Part shown: one piece after another, positions 17,211-25,972 of the stretch
Layout of the letters: the number at the start of each line of letters is the position of its first letter
Numbering within the stretch: the first letter of the stretch is position 1
Program-made: the position numbers and the translations under genes
The notes under the pieces: generated by a model
What the model saw: only the letters and a program-made list of their open reading frames with translations
What the model was told of the DNA's origin: nothing
The model's database searches: none
NCBI GenBank assembly: GCA_964512145.1
Contig: CAZEIM010000033.1
Span: 1 to 31,154, forward strand
Direction: 5' to 3'
Origin: CAYOHR01 sp964512145
Lineage (GTDB): Bacteria > Bacteroidota > Bacteroidia > Flavobacteriales_G > JALEGO01
DNA length: 31,154 nt

Positions 17211-18056
17211 ATGAAACTAATTCTACAAATAATATTGTATTCGATTGTATTAAAAAGTTTTGTACAAGCACAGTCATATAACTCCACAATCGGAACGAAT
17301 AATAATGACTCTTTAAAAAGAGATGAAATTATAAGTACTTATAAAAAAGGTATCTTGATTGTGCCTTACAAACCAATGTTTTATCATTCACAAATAGATA
17401 ATAAACTTTTTGAATATAATTCTAAATATACCATTCAATCAATTCGCGATGAAGTATGTTATTCTTTATTATCTGAATTGAGTGTATATTTTAAATTAAT
17501 GTTCGAAAAGAATAAAATCATTCACTTACAACCAAAGGAATCTAAGAATTTAGACATAATCGAAAATATTTTCTCTTTAAAAAGTGAACAATATACCCCT
17601 TTATATACCGAAGAGAAACAAGATACTAGCTCATATTTAAAACTAAAAAACAAACTAAGTATGAGTAAACAGAAAACAAATTCTTCAAAAATGAAAGAAG
17701 TTACTCATATTAAAAGTGGTCAATTGGCTTCAACCCAAGAAAGTAGTGAAAAATTTATGTCAGCCAACATAAAAGATAAAAATGCATTTAGTAAACTTTT
17801 TGAATATCCTAACGATGCATATTTATTTATTAACCAAATAGATTTGTTATATAAACCCCTCGCATATAATACAACACCCATGTATATCGTGCAAATACAT
17901 TTTACGTTTATGAATAATCAATTAAATGTAACTACTGCAGGTATTGAAGCATTTGAGTTTTCTGAATCAGAATTGATTATAGATAATTTTGCCAAAAAAG
18001 TTATTAATCCTTTATCAAAAAAGTTAACCGAAAGGTGTAAGCTTTCTTTAAATTAA
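17211..18056 (+). CDS. Secreted or periplasmic protein of unknown function
   Basis: A 281-residue protein with a signal peptide (residues 1-21, MKLILQIILYSIVLK and a likely cut near VQAQS). The first conserved-looking stretch is GILIVPYKPMFYHSQIDNKLFEYN (about 43-66), which resembles Bacteroidota conserved hypothetical proteins I have seen but cannot name. A polar, low-complexity linker (about 138-195) separates it from a C-terminal part with YLFINQIDLLYKPLAYNT and PMYIVQIHFTFM. It starts 9 nt after scoA and its stop overlaps the stop of the convergent sigma-factor gene, so the intergenic space is zero. No catalytic motif is visible. Confidence 0.65.
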   Translation: MKLILQIILYSIVLKSFVQAQSYNSTIGTNNNDSLKRDEIISTYKKGILIVPYKPMFYHSQIDNKLFEYNSKYTIQSIRDEVCYSLLSELSVYFKLMFEKNKIIHLQPKESKNLDIIENIFSLKSEQYTPLYTEEKQDTSSYLKLKNKLSMSKQKTNSSKMKEVTHIKSGQLASTQESSEKFMSANIKDKNAFSKLFEYPNDAYLFINQIDLLYKPLAYNTTPMYIVQIHFTFMNNQLNVTTAGIEAFEFSESELIIDNFAKKVINPLSKKLTERCKLSLN

Positions 18057-18640
18057 TATACAAGCTCTAATTTATGCTCTTCAATTAATTTACGCATATT
18101 TATTAAAGCATATCTCATTCTGCCTAATGCGGTATTAATACTAACATTTGTTTCTTCTGCAATTTCTTTAAATGATAATCCGGAATAATGCCTTAATTTG
18201 ATTACTTCTTTTTGATCGTCAGGTAATAATTCAATTAATTGATTTAATTTTTCATTGGTTTGATTTAATACCAAAACGTCTTCTCTATTTAAAGAATCAT
18301 CTTGTATCGAATCAAAAATATCATACTCTTCAAAGTTATTTTCATGAATATTCGATTTTTTATCCTTTCTTATTTCATCAATCGATAAATTATACGCTAT
18401 ACGCATAACCCAAGGTAAAAATTTTCCTTCTTCATTATACTTACCCATTTTTAAAGTATGTATTACTTTAATGAATGTTTCTTGAAATATATCGTCTGCT
18501 AAGTCGTAATCTTGCACAATTTTATATATGTGCGCGTAAATTTTTCGTTTATGACGTTGAATTAAAACACTTAATACACGCTCATTTCCGAGCATATATT
18601 GTTTAACTAATGTTAAATCATCTAAGGGAGATTTGACCAT
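18053..18640 (-). CDS. ECF-type RNA polymerase sigma factor
   Basis: A 195-residue sigma-70 family protein with only regions 2 and 4. Region 2 is about 25-95 (YKIVQDYDLADDIFQETFIKVIHTL, GKFLPWVMRIAYNLSIDEIRK). Region 4 is about 133-185 (LLPDDQKEVIKLRHYSGLSFKEIAEETNVSINTALGRMRYAL), with a helix-turn-helix for the minus-35 element. No anti-sigma gene is adjacent on the same strand; the gene is divergent from uvrA and its stop overlaps that of the gene at 17211. A Bacteroidota group of stand-alone ECF factors is plausible, but the regulon cannot be read from here. Confidence 0.92.
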   Translation of the reverse strand: MVKSPLDDLTLVKQYMLGNERVLSVLIQRHKRKIYAHIYKIVQDYDLADDIFQETFIKVIHTLKMGKYNEEGKFLPWVMRIAYNLSIDEIRKDKKSNIHENNFEEYDIFDSIQDDSLNREDVLVLNQTNEKLNQLIELLPDDQKEVIKLRHYSGLSFKEIAEETNVSINTALGRMRYALINMRKLIEEHKLELVY

Positions 18641-18716
18641 ATATATACATTTATAAAAAACTTAAACTTTAAAAAATGTATGTATTAGTCTATAGGCGAA
18701 TTTTTTTATAGTAACG

Positions 18717-18740
18717 AAACAATAAATTAGTTTATTGTTT
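18717..18740. promoter_or_regulatory. Inverted repeat in the sigma factor / uvrA divergent region
   Basis: Arms AAACAATAAA (18717-18726) and TTTATTGTTT (18731-18740) are perfectly complementary with a TTAG centre. It lies 76 nt upstream of the sigma-factor start and 35 nt upstream of uvrA, where an operator for either promoter could sit. It contains no strong G-C stem, so a DNA-binding site is more likely than a terminator. A near-consensus box TAATTTAG at 18752-18759 follows on the uvrA side. Confidence 0.4.
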
Positions 18741-18774
18741 TAATTATGTGCTAATTTAGTTTTTTTTTATATAA

Positions 18775-21609
18775 ATGCCAAAAAAATCAGAAACAACAAA
18801 TCCAAAATACAATATTATTATTGAAGGAGCCAATATGCACAATTTAAAAAATGTGCATTGTGTAATACCTAAAAATTCGTTTGTGGTAATTACTGGACTT
18901 TCAGGGTCTGGGAAGTCTTCCTTAGCTTTTGACACCCTATATGCAGAAGGACAAAGAAGGTATGTTGAAAGTTTATCATCCTATGCTCGACAGTTTTTGG
19001 GTAGAATTGATAAGCCTGATGTGGCAAATATTGATGGAATTACTCCTGCAATTGCTATTGAGCAAAAGGTTTCGTCAACAAACCCAAGATCAACAGTAGG
19101 CACAGTAACTGAGATATACGATTATATCAAATTGTTGTTTGCACGTATCGGAAAGACATATTCACCCATTTCAGGTAAACAAGTAAAAAGAGATAATGTA
19201 GAAAGCATTATTCAGCATTTACTGGCAGAAAATATTAATAAAAAATGTACTGTATTTGCAAATGTTTCAACAACAGGGTATAAAAATCTATCAACTTTTT
19301 TAGAAAATTTAATATCACAAGGGTTTGTTCGAATAGTTTGGAAGGGTGAAATAAAAAAAATGGAAGAAATATTACATGAACATATCAACGAAAAACTTCC
19401 AAATAATATAGAGGTGTTAATTGATCGTTTTACCGTTACTCAAGACGAAGAAAATGTAAGCAGAATATACGATTCGATACAAACAGCTTTTTTTGAATCA
19501 CAAGGAACTTGTATTTTAGAAATAGAAGGAAGTAAAAAAACTACGTTTAACAACAAGTTTGAGTTAGATGGCATGGTATTTCAAGAGCCGAACATACATT
19601 TTTTTAGTTTTAATAACCCTTTAGGTGCATGTAAAACGTGTGAGGGATTTGGCCATGTAATTGGAATTGATGAAGATTTGGTTATACCAAACCCTTCCTT
19701 ATCGGTTTTTGATGATGCTGTTGCTTGTTGGAAAGGAGAGAAGTTAAGTGAATGGAAAGATGAGTTTATTAAAAATGCTCACAAGTTTGATTTTCCGGTT
19801 CATAAGCCATATTTAGAACTATCTTCTGAAATGAAACATGTTTTATGGCATGGTAATAAATATGTTGCAGGAATATGGAGTTTTTTTAAAATGTTAGAGG
19901 AAAACCTATACAAAATCCAATACCGAGTTATGCTTTCAAGGTATAGAGGTAGAACCATTTGTCACGAATGTGAAGGATCCAGATTAAGAAAAGAAACTAA
20001 TTATGTAAAAATTAATAATATCAATATTTCTCAATTATTAACGATGCCTTGCGATGAGTTACTGATTTTTTTTGAAAATATTACGCTTTCAGAATATGAA
20101 AAACAAGTATCGAATAGGGTGCTAATTGAAATAACCAATAGACTAAAATACATATGCAATGTTGGTTTGGGATATTTAAATTTAAATCGCCCATCGGCCA
20201 CATTATCGGGTGGAGAATCTCAACGAATACAATTAGCTCGATCGTTAGGTAGTAGCTTAGTGGGTTCAACATATATTTTAGACGAACCCAGTATTGGCTT
20301 ACATCCAAGAGATGGAAATAAGCTAATTCAAGTATTAAAAGATTTAAAAAATTTAGGAAATACGGTTATTGTGGTTGAACATGATGAAGAAATGATGAAA
20401 AATGCCGATTTAATTCTTGATTTAGGGCCAAAGGCTGGAAGTGAAGGAGGGGAAATTGTGTTTTCTGGAACATACCATACATTGAAAGAGGCCAAAAATA
20501 GTTTAACAGCAGATTATTTGCTTGGGCGAAAATCTATTGAAATCCCTAAAACACGAAGAAAATGGAAGTATTTTATTGAAATAGAAGGAGCGCGAGAAAA
20601 TAATTTAAAAAATATAGCGGTAAAATTTCCTTTACAGGTTTTAACTGTTATTACTGGTGTAAGTGGATCGGGAAAAAGTACATTGGTTAAAGAAATATTA
20701 TTCCCTTATTTACAAAAAAAATACAAAGGAATAGAAGATGGTAAAGGAAAGTTTACAAAAATTAGTGGAGATTTTCATGTATTACATGACGTTGAATATG
20801 TAGATCAAAACCCAATGGGAAGAACTTCAAGATCAAACCCGGTAACCTATGTTAAAGCATTTGATGAAATTCGACTATTATTTTCAAATCAGCATTTAGC
20901 AAAATTAAGAGGCTATAAACCGGCATATTTTTCATTTAATGTATCTGGCGGTCGATGCGATAAATGTGAAGGGGAGGGAAGTATAACCATAGAGATGCAA
21001 TTTATGGCAGATGTAGTTTTAGAATGTGAGGTGTGTAAAGGGAAACGTTATAAAGAAGAAATATTAGAAGTTGAGTATAAAGGCAAAAATATCTCTGATA
21101 TTTTACAGATGACTGTTGATGATGCCCAAGATTTTTTTATCACAGCTAATACAAATGAAAAAAATTCTCAAGAGAAAACTCTACTTCAAAAAATTATTCA
21201 AAAATTAGAGCCCATACAAAAAGTAGGTCTTGGCTATTTACAATTAGGGCAATCTTCTAGCACATTAAGCGGGGGGGAAGCACAGCGTATTAAATTAGCA
21301 ACATATTTAGTTAAAGGGAATATGCAAGAAAATAAAAAAATACTGTTTATTTTCGATGAGCCTAGTACCGGTTTACATTTTTATGATGTTGACAAATTGC
21401 TACAAGCATTGGATGAACTAATACAATTAGGACACTCAGTAATATTAATAGAACATCATTTAGACATTATTAAATATGCCGATTGGGTTATAGATATAGG
21501 CCCGGAAGGAGGAAAAAATGGAGGAGAGATTATTTTTGAGGGAATTCCTGAAGACTTATGTCATATTAGCAATAGCTACACGGCTAAATTTTTAAAAGAA
21601 AAATTTTAA
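18775..21609 (+). CDS. uvrA: Excinuclease ABC subunit A, UvrA
   Basis: A full-length 944-residue damage-recognition ATPase of nucleotide excision repair. It carries two ABC modules: Walker A GLSGSGKSS (41-49) with signature LSGGESQRIQLARSLG (478-493) and ILDEPSIGLH (501-510), and Walker A GVSGSGKST (628-636) with LSGGEAQRIKLA (831-842) and FDEPSTGLH (860-868). The C-terminal zinc module is intact (C728-x2-C731 and C751-x2-C754). In the first zinc module only the second pair is present (C286-x2-C289); the first CxxC expected near residue 258 is replaced by FNNK. The ATG at 18775 follows an AT-rich leader. It faces a divergent ECF sigma gene, and its stop is 4 nt from the end of the convergent gene. 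Confidence 0.98.
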   Translation: MPKKSETTNPKYNIIIEGANMHNLKNVHCVIPKNSFVVITGLSGSGKSSLAFDTLYAEGQRRYVESLSSYARQFLGRIDKPDVANIDGITPAIAIEQKVSSTNPRSTVGTVTEIYDYIKLLFARIGKTYSPISGKQVKRDNVESIIQHLLAENINKKCTVFANVSTTGYKNLSTFLENLISQGFVRIVWKGEIKKMEEILHEHINEKLPNNIEVLIDRFTVTQDEENVSRIYDSIQTAFFESQGTCILEIEGSKKTTFNNKFELDGMVFQEPNIHFFSFNNPLGACKTCEGFGHVIGIDEDLVIPNPSLSVFDDAVACWKGEKLSEWKDEFIKNAHKFDFPVHKPYLELSSEMKHVLWHGNKYVAGIWSFFKMLEENLYKIQYRVMLSRYRGRTICHECEGSRLRKETNYVKINNINISQLLTMPCDELLIFFENITLSEYEKQVSNRVLIEITNRLKYICNVGLGYLNLNRPSATLSGGESQRIQLARSLGSSLVGSTYILDEPSIGLHPRDGNKLIQVLKDLKNLGNTVIVVEHDEEMMKNADLILDLGPKAGSEGGEIVFSGTYHTLKEAKNSLTADYLLGRKSIEIPKTRRKWKYFIEIEGARENNLKNIAVKFPLQVLTVITGVSGSGKSTLVKEILFPYLQKKYKGIEDGKGKFTKISGDFHVLHDVEYVDQNPMGRTSRSNPVTYVKAFDEIRLLFSNQHLAKLRGYKPAYFSFNVSGGRCDKCEGEGSITIEMQFMADVVLECEVCKGKRYKEEILEVEYKGKNISDILQMTVDDAQDFFITANTNEKNSQEKTLLQKIIQKLEPIQKVGLGYLQLGQSSSTLSGGEAQRIKLATYLVKGNMQENKKILFIFDEPSTGLHFYDVDKLLQALDELIQLGHSVILIEHHLDIIKYADWVIDIGPEGGKNGGEIIFEGIPEDLCHISNSYTAKFLKEKF

Positions 21610-21613
21610 TGAT

Positions 21614-22288
21614 TTAGAAATAATTATATAAGTTAGCTAATACAGAGCTTTTATTTCTAATTTTTTTGGTTTTATTAAATTCTGTCAATAAAGTCTTTGA
21701 TTGTAAAACTGCTTTATTAATAAAGTTTAAGTATATCGATATATAATTGTTTTCAATGAATAATAGGGTGTCGTTTTTACCCTCAATTAGCCATTTTTGG
21801 TTTTTATCTATTCCTGAAATTTTTGAAAAGTCATATTTTTTTGAGATAACGGTTAATACGTCTTCGGGGGTGATTAAATCATCATTGATCTCATGAACTT
21901 TTGCATGAACATACAGCAAATCCTTTTTATAAAAGTGCAACTGGTATGTTATTTTATAGGCAATTGTTTTTGCTTTATGAAAAACTAACGTATGATCGGG
22001 TATTCCGGTTTTATTTTTAAATACATATATTTTATGATTTTTTTCAATTTTTTTTATGGTCTCAGATAATGAATCTCCCCATTCTATATCTAATGGATTC
22101 AAAGTTTCAGATGATTCTAATTTAGAATTTTCTTCAGCGCTAAATTTAGATAAAATCATTTCAAAATCTTTCCATGTTTCAATCTTATTATCACTTTTAA
22201 AATACTCAAATTTTTCTTTCTCTATTTCTTTTCTGTAATAAAAAGCCGACAATAAATCTATTCCTCTTTTAATTGGATAAGCTAACAT
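21614..22288 (-). CDS. Hypothetical protein
   Basis: A 224-residue protein with no signal peptide, membrane helix or motif I recognise. It begins MLAYPIKRGIDLLSAFYYRKE, is acidic and Ser-rich in the middle (about 52-70) and has a mixed alpha/beta C-terminal half with THR/LEU-rich strands (TIAYKITYQLHFYKKDLLYVHAKVHE). Cytoplasmic location is likely. It converges on uvrA with 4 nt between the stops and diverges from the heme O synthase gene. The codon use looks like the neighbours. Coding is supported mainly by its length and tight fit between genes. Confidence 0.6.
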   Translation of the reverse strand: MLAYPIKRGIDLLSAFYYRKEIEKEKFEYFKSDNKIETWKDFEMILSKFSAEENSKLESSETLNPLDIEWGDSLSETIKKIEKNHKIYVFKNKTGIPDHTLVFHKAKTIAYKITYQLHFYKKDLLYVHAKVHEINDDLITPEDVLTVISKKYDFSKISGIDKNQKWLIEGKNDTLLFIENNYISIYLNFINKAVLQSKTLLTEFNKTKKIRNKSSVLANLYNYF

Positions 22289-22333
22289 TTTATTTTTTCT
22301 TTGCCTATACGTAAAATATTATAAAATGTTTCG

Positions 22334-22346
22334 TTAACTAAGTTAA
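22334..22346. promoter_or_regulatory. Small palindrome upstream of the oxidase operon
   Basis: TTAACT (22334-22339) and AGTTAA (22341-22346) form an odd-length palindrome in the 104-bp divergent region, just upstream of the candidate promoter for the heme O synthase gene. It could be an operator, but such a short AT-rich palindrome also arises by chance. Confidence 0.2.
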
Positions 22347-22351
22347 TGATG

Positions 22352-22382
22352 TTGTTAATCAAAGATATTCTATGTAAAATTG
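22352..22382 (+). promoter_or_regulatory. Candidate promoter for the cytochrome oxidase operon
   Basis: TTG (22352-22354), 20 bp, then TAAAATTG (22375-22382), one base off TAnnTTTG. The expected start point near 22388 leaves only about 5 nt before the TTG start codon at 22393, so the mRNA could be nearly leaderless. Confidence 0.35.
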
Positions 22383-22392
22383 CATAAAAAAA

Positions 22393-23298
22393 TTGTCTGA
22401 ATCTCCTTCATATAATGAATCGTTGATCCGATGGCAAACAAGTATTTTGCATAAAATAAAAATATATATTGAATTAACTAAACCAAGGTTATCATTATTG
22501 GTAGTATTTAGTGCTATATGTGGATATTTTATGGCTACTTATGAAATAGCATGGTTAAAAATATTATACATTGGTTTGGGAGGCTATTTAGTTACAGGAG
22601 CATCTAATATTTTTAATCAAATTATTGAAAAAAATACAGATGCACTAATGAAACGAACTGAAAATAGACCTATTCCTACGGAACGTATTTCAAATATCGA
22701 AGCATTTATTTTTGCAACATTAATTGGTTTAGTTGGACTATCAATACTTTTTACACTACTTAACCCTTTAAGTGGTTGGCTAGGATTACTATCCATGTTT
22801 ATGTATGTATTGTTATATACACCATTAAAAAGTAAATCTTCTTTATCTGTTTTTGTTGGGGCATTTCCTGGAGCCATACCTCCTATGCTTGGATATATTG
22901 GTGAGTCGGGAAGTTTTGGCTTGGTTCCGGGTTTATTATTTGCATTGCAATTTATATGGCAATTTCCTCATTTTTGGGCTATAGCATGGAAATGCCACGA
23001 AGATTATTCAAAAGCCGGATTAAAAATGTTGCCATTACATGGAGGAAAAACAAATCATAATGCATTTTATGTATTTATGTATACTTTATTTATTTTGCCT
23101 ATGTCCTATTTAATTTATCATTTTCAGATAGCAGGCACAATATATTTATTTGTAAGTACAGGATTAGGCCTATATTTTATTTTAAAGGCATATCAATTCT
23201 ACAGAGAAAAATCAGATAAAAAATCTTTACAACTAATGTTTGCTTCGTTTGTTTATTTACCAATAGTTCAAATAGTTATGGTGTTAGATAAAATTTAA
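22393..23298 (+). CDS. ctaB: Heme O synthase (protoheme IX farnesyltransferase), CtaB/CyoE
   Basis: A 301-residue polytopic UbiA-type prenyltransferase that adds a farnesyl group to heme B to make heme O, a precursor of oxidase hemes. Motifs are ELTKPRLSLLVVF (27-39), the metal-prenyl site N75/E79/D83 within FNQIIEKNTDALMKRTENRPIP, and YTPLKSKSSLSVFVGAFPGAIPPMLGY. It starts with TTG: an in-frame stop lies 18 bases upstream, and the next Met is inside the first membrane helix. It opens a compact plus-strand run of oxidase genes; coxC follows after 4 nt. Confidence 0.95.
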   Translation: MSESPSYNESLIRWQTSILHKIKIYIELTKPRLSLLVVFSAICGYFMATYEIAWLKILYIGLGGYLVTGASNIFNQIIEKNTDALMKRTENRPIPTERISNIEAFIFATLIGLVGLSILFTLLNPLSGWLGLLSMFMYVLLYTPLKSKSSLSVFVGAFPGAIPPMLGYIGESGSFGLVPGLLFALQFIWQFPHFWAIAWKCHEDYSKAGLKMLPLHGGKTNHNAFYVFMYTLFILPMSYLIYHFQIAGTIYLFVSTGLGLYFILKAYQFYREKSDKKSLQLMFASFVYLPIVQIVMVLDKI

Positions 23299-23302
23299 GA
23301 AT

Positions 23303-23881
23303 ATGGAAAAAACAGCTTCATTAGATCCCCTTTTAAAAATTAAAACATCTCGTTCATTACTATGGGTTGGAATTGTAAGTATTATAATGCTTTTTGCGGC
23401 ATTTACCAGTGCTTATATTGTAAGAAAAAATACTGGAAATTGGCTCTATTTTGAGCTCCCTTCATCATTTTATACCAGTACAATACTTATTGTTTTAAGT
23501 AGTTTTAGTATGATTTGGGCATTGCGTTCAGCAAAATTTAATAGATTACAACATGTAAAAAATGCTTTATTTATAACACTTATTTTAGGAGTATTATTTG
23601 TTGTTTTTCAGTTTAACGCCTATAATGACTTAGTTAAAATGGGCATTTATGCTGCCGGAAAGGAGAGTAATGCATCGGGGTCATTTTTGTATTTAATTTC
23701 ATTTTTACATTTACTACACTTAGGAGGTGGAATTATTAGCTTGATAGTAACATTAGTAAGGGCATTACAAAATAAATACACCTCAGAAAATTATAATGGA
23801 ATATACCTTTGTTCAACATATTGGCATTTTTTAACTATTTTGTGGATATATCTCTTGCTTTTTTTGATATATATTCGTTAA
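23303..23881 (+). CDS. Cytochrome c oxidase subunit III, short form
   Basis: A 192-residue membrane protein with five predicted helices. The helix ends carry subunit III marks: SFLHLLHLGGGI (about 133-144) corresponds to the FHxxHVxxG motif, and STYWHFLTILWIYLLLF (about 172-188) to the terminal YWHFVDxxW motif. It sits 4 nt after the heme O synthase gene and 24 nt before a second, longer subunit III-like gene. Two adjacent subunit III-type proteins are usual for caa3-type oxidase loci in Bacteroidota as far as I recall. It is part of the core complex that passes electrons from cytochrome c to oxygen. Confidence 0.9.
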   Translation: MEKTASLDPLLKIKTSRSLLWVGIVSIIMLFAAFTSAYIVRKNTGNWLYFELPSSFYTSTILIVLSSFSMIWALRSAKFNRLQHVKNALFITLILGVLFVVFQFNAYNDLVKMGIYAAGKESNASGSFLYLISFLHLLHLGGGIISLIVTLVRALQNKYTSENYNGIYLCSTYWHFLTILWIYLLLFLIYIR

Positions 23882-23905
23882 CATTGTAAAATTAATTTTT
23901 TAACT

Positions 23906-24886
23906 ATGGCATCTGAAGCTACAAAACAAATTGATGTAAATGTACTGTGGGGAGGGGGAAGATCTCCATTTAGCGTGAGTTATGGAAAAATGATGATGTG
24001 GTTTTTTCTTATTTCTGACGCGCTTACCTTTGGAGGTTTATTGGCAGCCGTTGGATTTTTTAGACATAAATACGCTCATATTTGGCCTAGTAGTGAAGAA
24101 GTTTTTCATGCTTTTCCAGGTTTTGGACATACTCATTTACCTTTAATGTATGTAGCTTTAATGACGTTTATACTTATTGTAAGTTCTGTAACCATGGTAT
24201 TGGCAGTTGAAGCAGGCCATAGAATGGATAAAAAAGGAGTTGTAAAATGGATGTTATTAACAGTAATAGGAGGATTATTTTTCGTTTTATCTCAAGTTTG
24301 GGAATGGTCGCATTTTATTCATGGAACCGATTTAGGGGCTGTAAAAACAGAAAATGGATTAATACTTCAATGGTCTGACGCTCAAGGTAAAAAAATTGAG
24401 TATGTAAGTGCGCTTAATTTAGAGCCTGCAAATGCAGAAAAGTTAGAACATGTAATTCATGAATTACATGAAGGGAACTTATGGGGAAAAGCGTTAGAAG
24501 ACAAAAAAATGGAATTTAAAGAAATTATGGCTTCTTCAGGAGCATATCTAAGGTATCCTAATACAGATGAGCAAGGTAATTTTCCTATGATACCTCAGGA
24601 ATCTTTAAAGAATACAATAGCAAAATCTACATTGGTTTTTGGTGCTAACTTACATGAAAACGAATATGGCGTAAAACAATACGCACAATTTTTCTTTTTT
24701 GTAACAGGGTTTCACGGTTTCCACGTATTTAGTGGGGTAGTTATTAATTTTATTATTCTTATTGGAGTAATAAAAGGAATATATCATAAAAGACACCATT
24801 ATGAAATGGTTGAAAAAGTAGGATTATATTGGCACTTTGTTGACTTAGTTTGGGTATTTGTATTTACATTCTTTTATTTGGTTTAA
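23906..24886 (+). CDS. Cytochrome c oxidase subunit III, long form
   Basis: A 326-residue subunit III-like membrane protein. Helices near 27-50, 78-102, 113-130, 260-285 and 305-326 frame a hydrophilic insert of about 115 residues (about 140-255) that would lie outside the membrane. The motif GFHGFHVFSGV (about 268-278) and the ending LYWHFVDLVWVFVFTFF are typical of subunit III. It follows the short subunit III by 24 nt. The insert makes it longer than the classic 260-residue subunit; whether the two subunit III proteins are both in one oxidase cannot be told from sequence. Confidence 0.92.
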   Translation: MASEATKQIDVNVLWGGGRSPFSVSYGKMMMWFFLISDALTFGGLLAAVGFFRHKYAHIWPSSEEVFHAFPGFGHTHLPLMYVALMTFILIVSSVTMVLAVEAGHRMDKKGVVKWMLLTVIGGLFFVLSQVWEWSHFIHGTDLGAVKTENGLILQWSDAQGKKIEYVSALNLEPANAEKLEHVIHELHEGNLWGKALEDKKMEFKEIMASSGAYLRYPNTDEQGNFPMIPQESLKNTIAKSTLVFGANLHENEYGVKQYAQFFFFVTGFHGFHVFSGVVINFIILIGVIKGIYHKRHHYEMVEKVGLYWHFVDLVWVFVFTFFYLV

Positions 24887-24905
24887 TAAATAAAAAAATA
24901 ATTTT

Positions 24906-25271
24906 ATGCATAGAGATGATATTATAGAATATTCTTTAGACGCTCATCATTCTGAAGAAGAAGGAAAAAAAATTAGAAGTAATATTTGGAAGGTAGCCAT
25001 ATTACTAACCTTAGTTACCGCTTTTGAGGTAGGTTTAGGTATTTTTGCTTCCGGATGGGTTGGCGTGAAGTGGGAAGTTGTTAAATGGATATTTATAATA
25101 CTTACTATTATAAAAGCTGCATATATTGTGTTAGTATTTATGCACTTAGGAGATGAACGAAAAAATTTACGCTATTTGATATTAATTCCATACATATTTT
25201 TTATGATTTATCTTATTTTATTATTAGTAATAGGTGAAGGAACCGCTTTGCATAATTTATTGATAAAATAA
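24906..25271 (+). CDS. Cytochrome c oxidase subunit IV (prokaryotic)
   Basis: A 121-residue protein with three predicted helices (about 27-50, 57-78 and 88-110), matching the small prokaryotic subunit IV of caa3-type oxidases. The stretch VKWIFIILTIIKAAYIVLVFMHLGDERKNLRY is characteristic: MHL followed by a charged turn after helix two. Its stop codon directly abuts the GTG start of the Sco gene, so translation is probably coupled. It stabilises the oxidase; it has no redox centre of its own. Confidence 0.88.
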   Translation: MHRDDIIEYSLDAHHSEEEGKKIRSNIWKVAILLTLVTAFEVGLGIFASGWVGVKWEVVKWIFIILTIIKAAYIVLVFMHLGDERKNLRYLILIPYIFFMIYLILLLVIGEGTALHNLLIK

Positions 25272-25967
25272 GTGAAAAAATATATAATATTATTTTTTAT
25301 ATTATTATTTCCATCATTAGTTTATATTTTTTTATCAAAAACCCAAAATAATTATAAGTATTTACCTTATTATGGTGAAAAAATCCCATACGATACAATA
25401 ATTAATGGACAAACGTTTATAGATACAATATATCATACTATTCCAAATTTTATTTTAACAGATCAACACGAAAGATCATTTTCTTTAGATAGTATTGAAA
25501 ATAAAATAATGGTCGTGGAATTTTTCTTTTCTAATTGTGAGGGTATATGTAAACAAATGAATGTACAGATGAACAGATTAGCTTTGAAGTACGATAAAAT
25601 GGATGATCTTGTTTTTTTATCTATTACCGTTGATCCAGCAAGAGATACAGTAGAACAATTAAATAGGTATGCTCAGCAATACAAAGCTGAAAAAAACAAA
25701 TGGTATTTTTTAACAGGTGAAAAAACATACATTTATACATTAGCGCAAAAATATTTTTTAGTAAATGCGCTTGAAAATTCAATCGACAGTATACCTGATT
25801 TTATTCATGATGAGCATTTTATTTTAATAGATAAAAACAGAAAAATAAGAGGATTTTATGATGGTACAAATGAAAAAGAAGTTGATCGATTAATTGATGA
25901 GATAAAAGTTTTAAAAGCAGAGGAGTTTGTTACTAAAAAGAAACAAAAAACCAATAAGTCTGTTTAA
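25272..25967 (+). CDS. Sco1/SenC-family copper chaperone for cytochrome oxidase
   Basis: A 231-residue thioredoxin-fold protein anchored by an N-terminal membrane helix (about 4-22). The copper-binding CxxxC is Cys89 and Cys93 in SNCEGICKQM, and the third ligand is probably His179 in FIHDEHFILID. Family members deliver copper to the CuA centre of subunit II. The usual Pro residues in the CPxxCP version are absent. It begins with GTG right after the subunit IV stop with no gap, so it belongs to the oxidase operon. The C-terminal tail (KAEEFVTKKKQKTNKSV) is basic and probably disordered. Confidence 0.94.
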   Translation: MKKYIILFFILLFPSLVYIFLSKTQNNYKYLPYYGEKIPYDTIINGQTFIDTIYHTIPNFILTDQHERSFSLDSIENKIMVVEFFFSNCEGICKQMNVQMNRLALKYDKMDDLVFLSITVDPARDTVEQLNRYAQQYKAEKNKWYFLTGEKTYIYTLAQKYFLVNALENSIDSIPDFIHDEHFILIDKNRKIRGFYDGTNEKEVDRLIDEIKVLKAEEFVTKKKQKTNKSV

Positions 25968-25972
25968 ATAGT

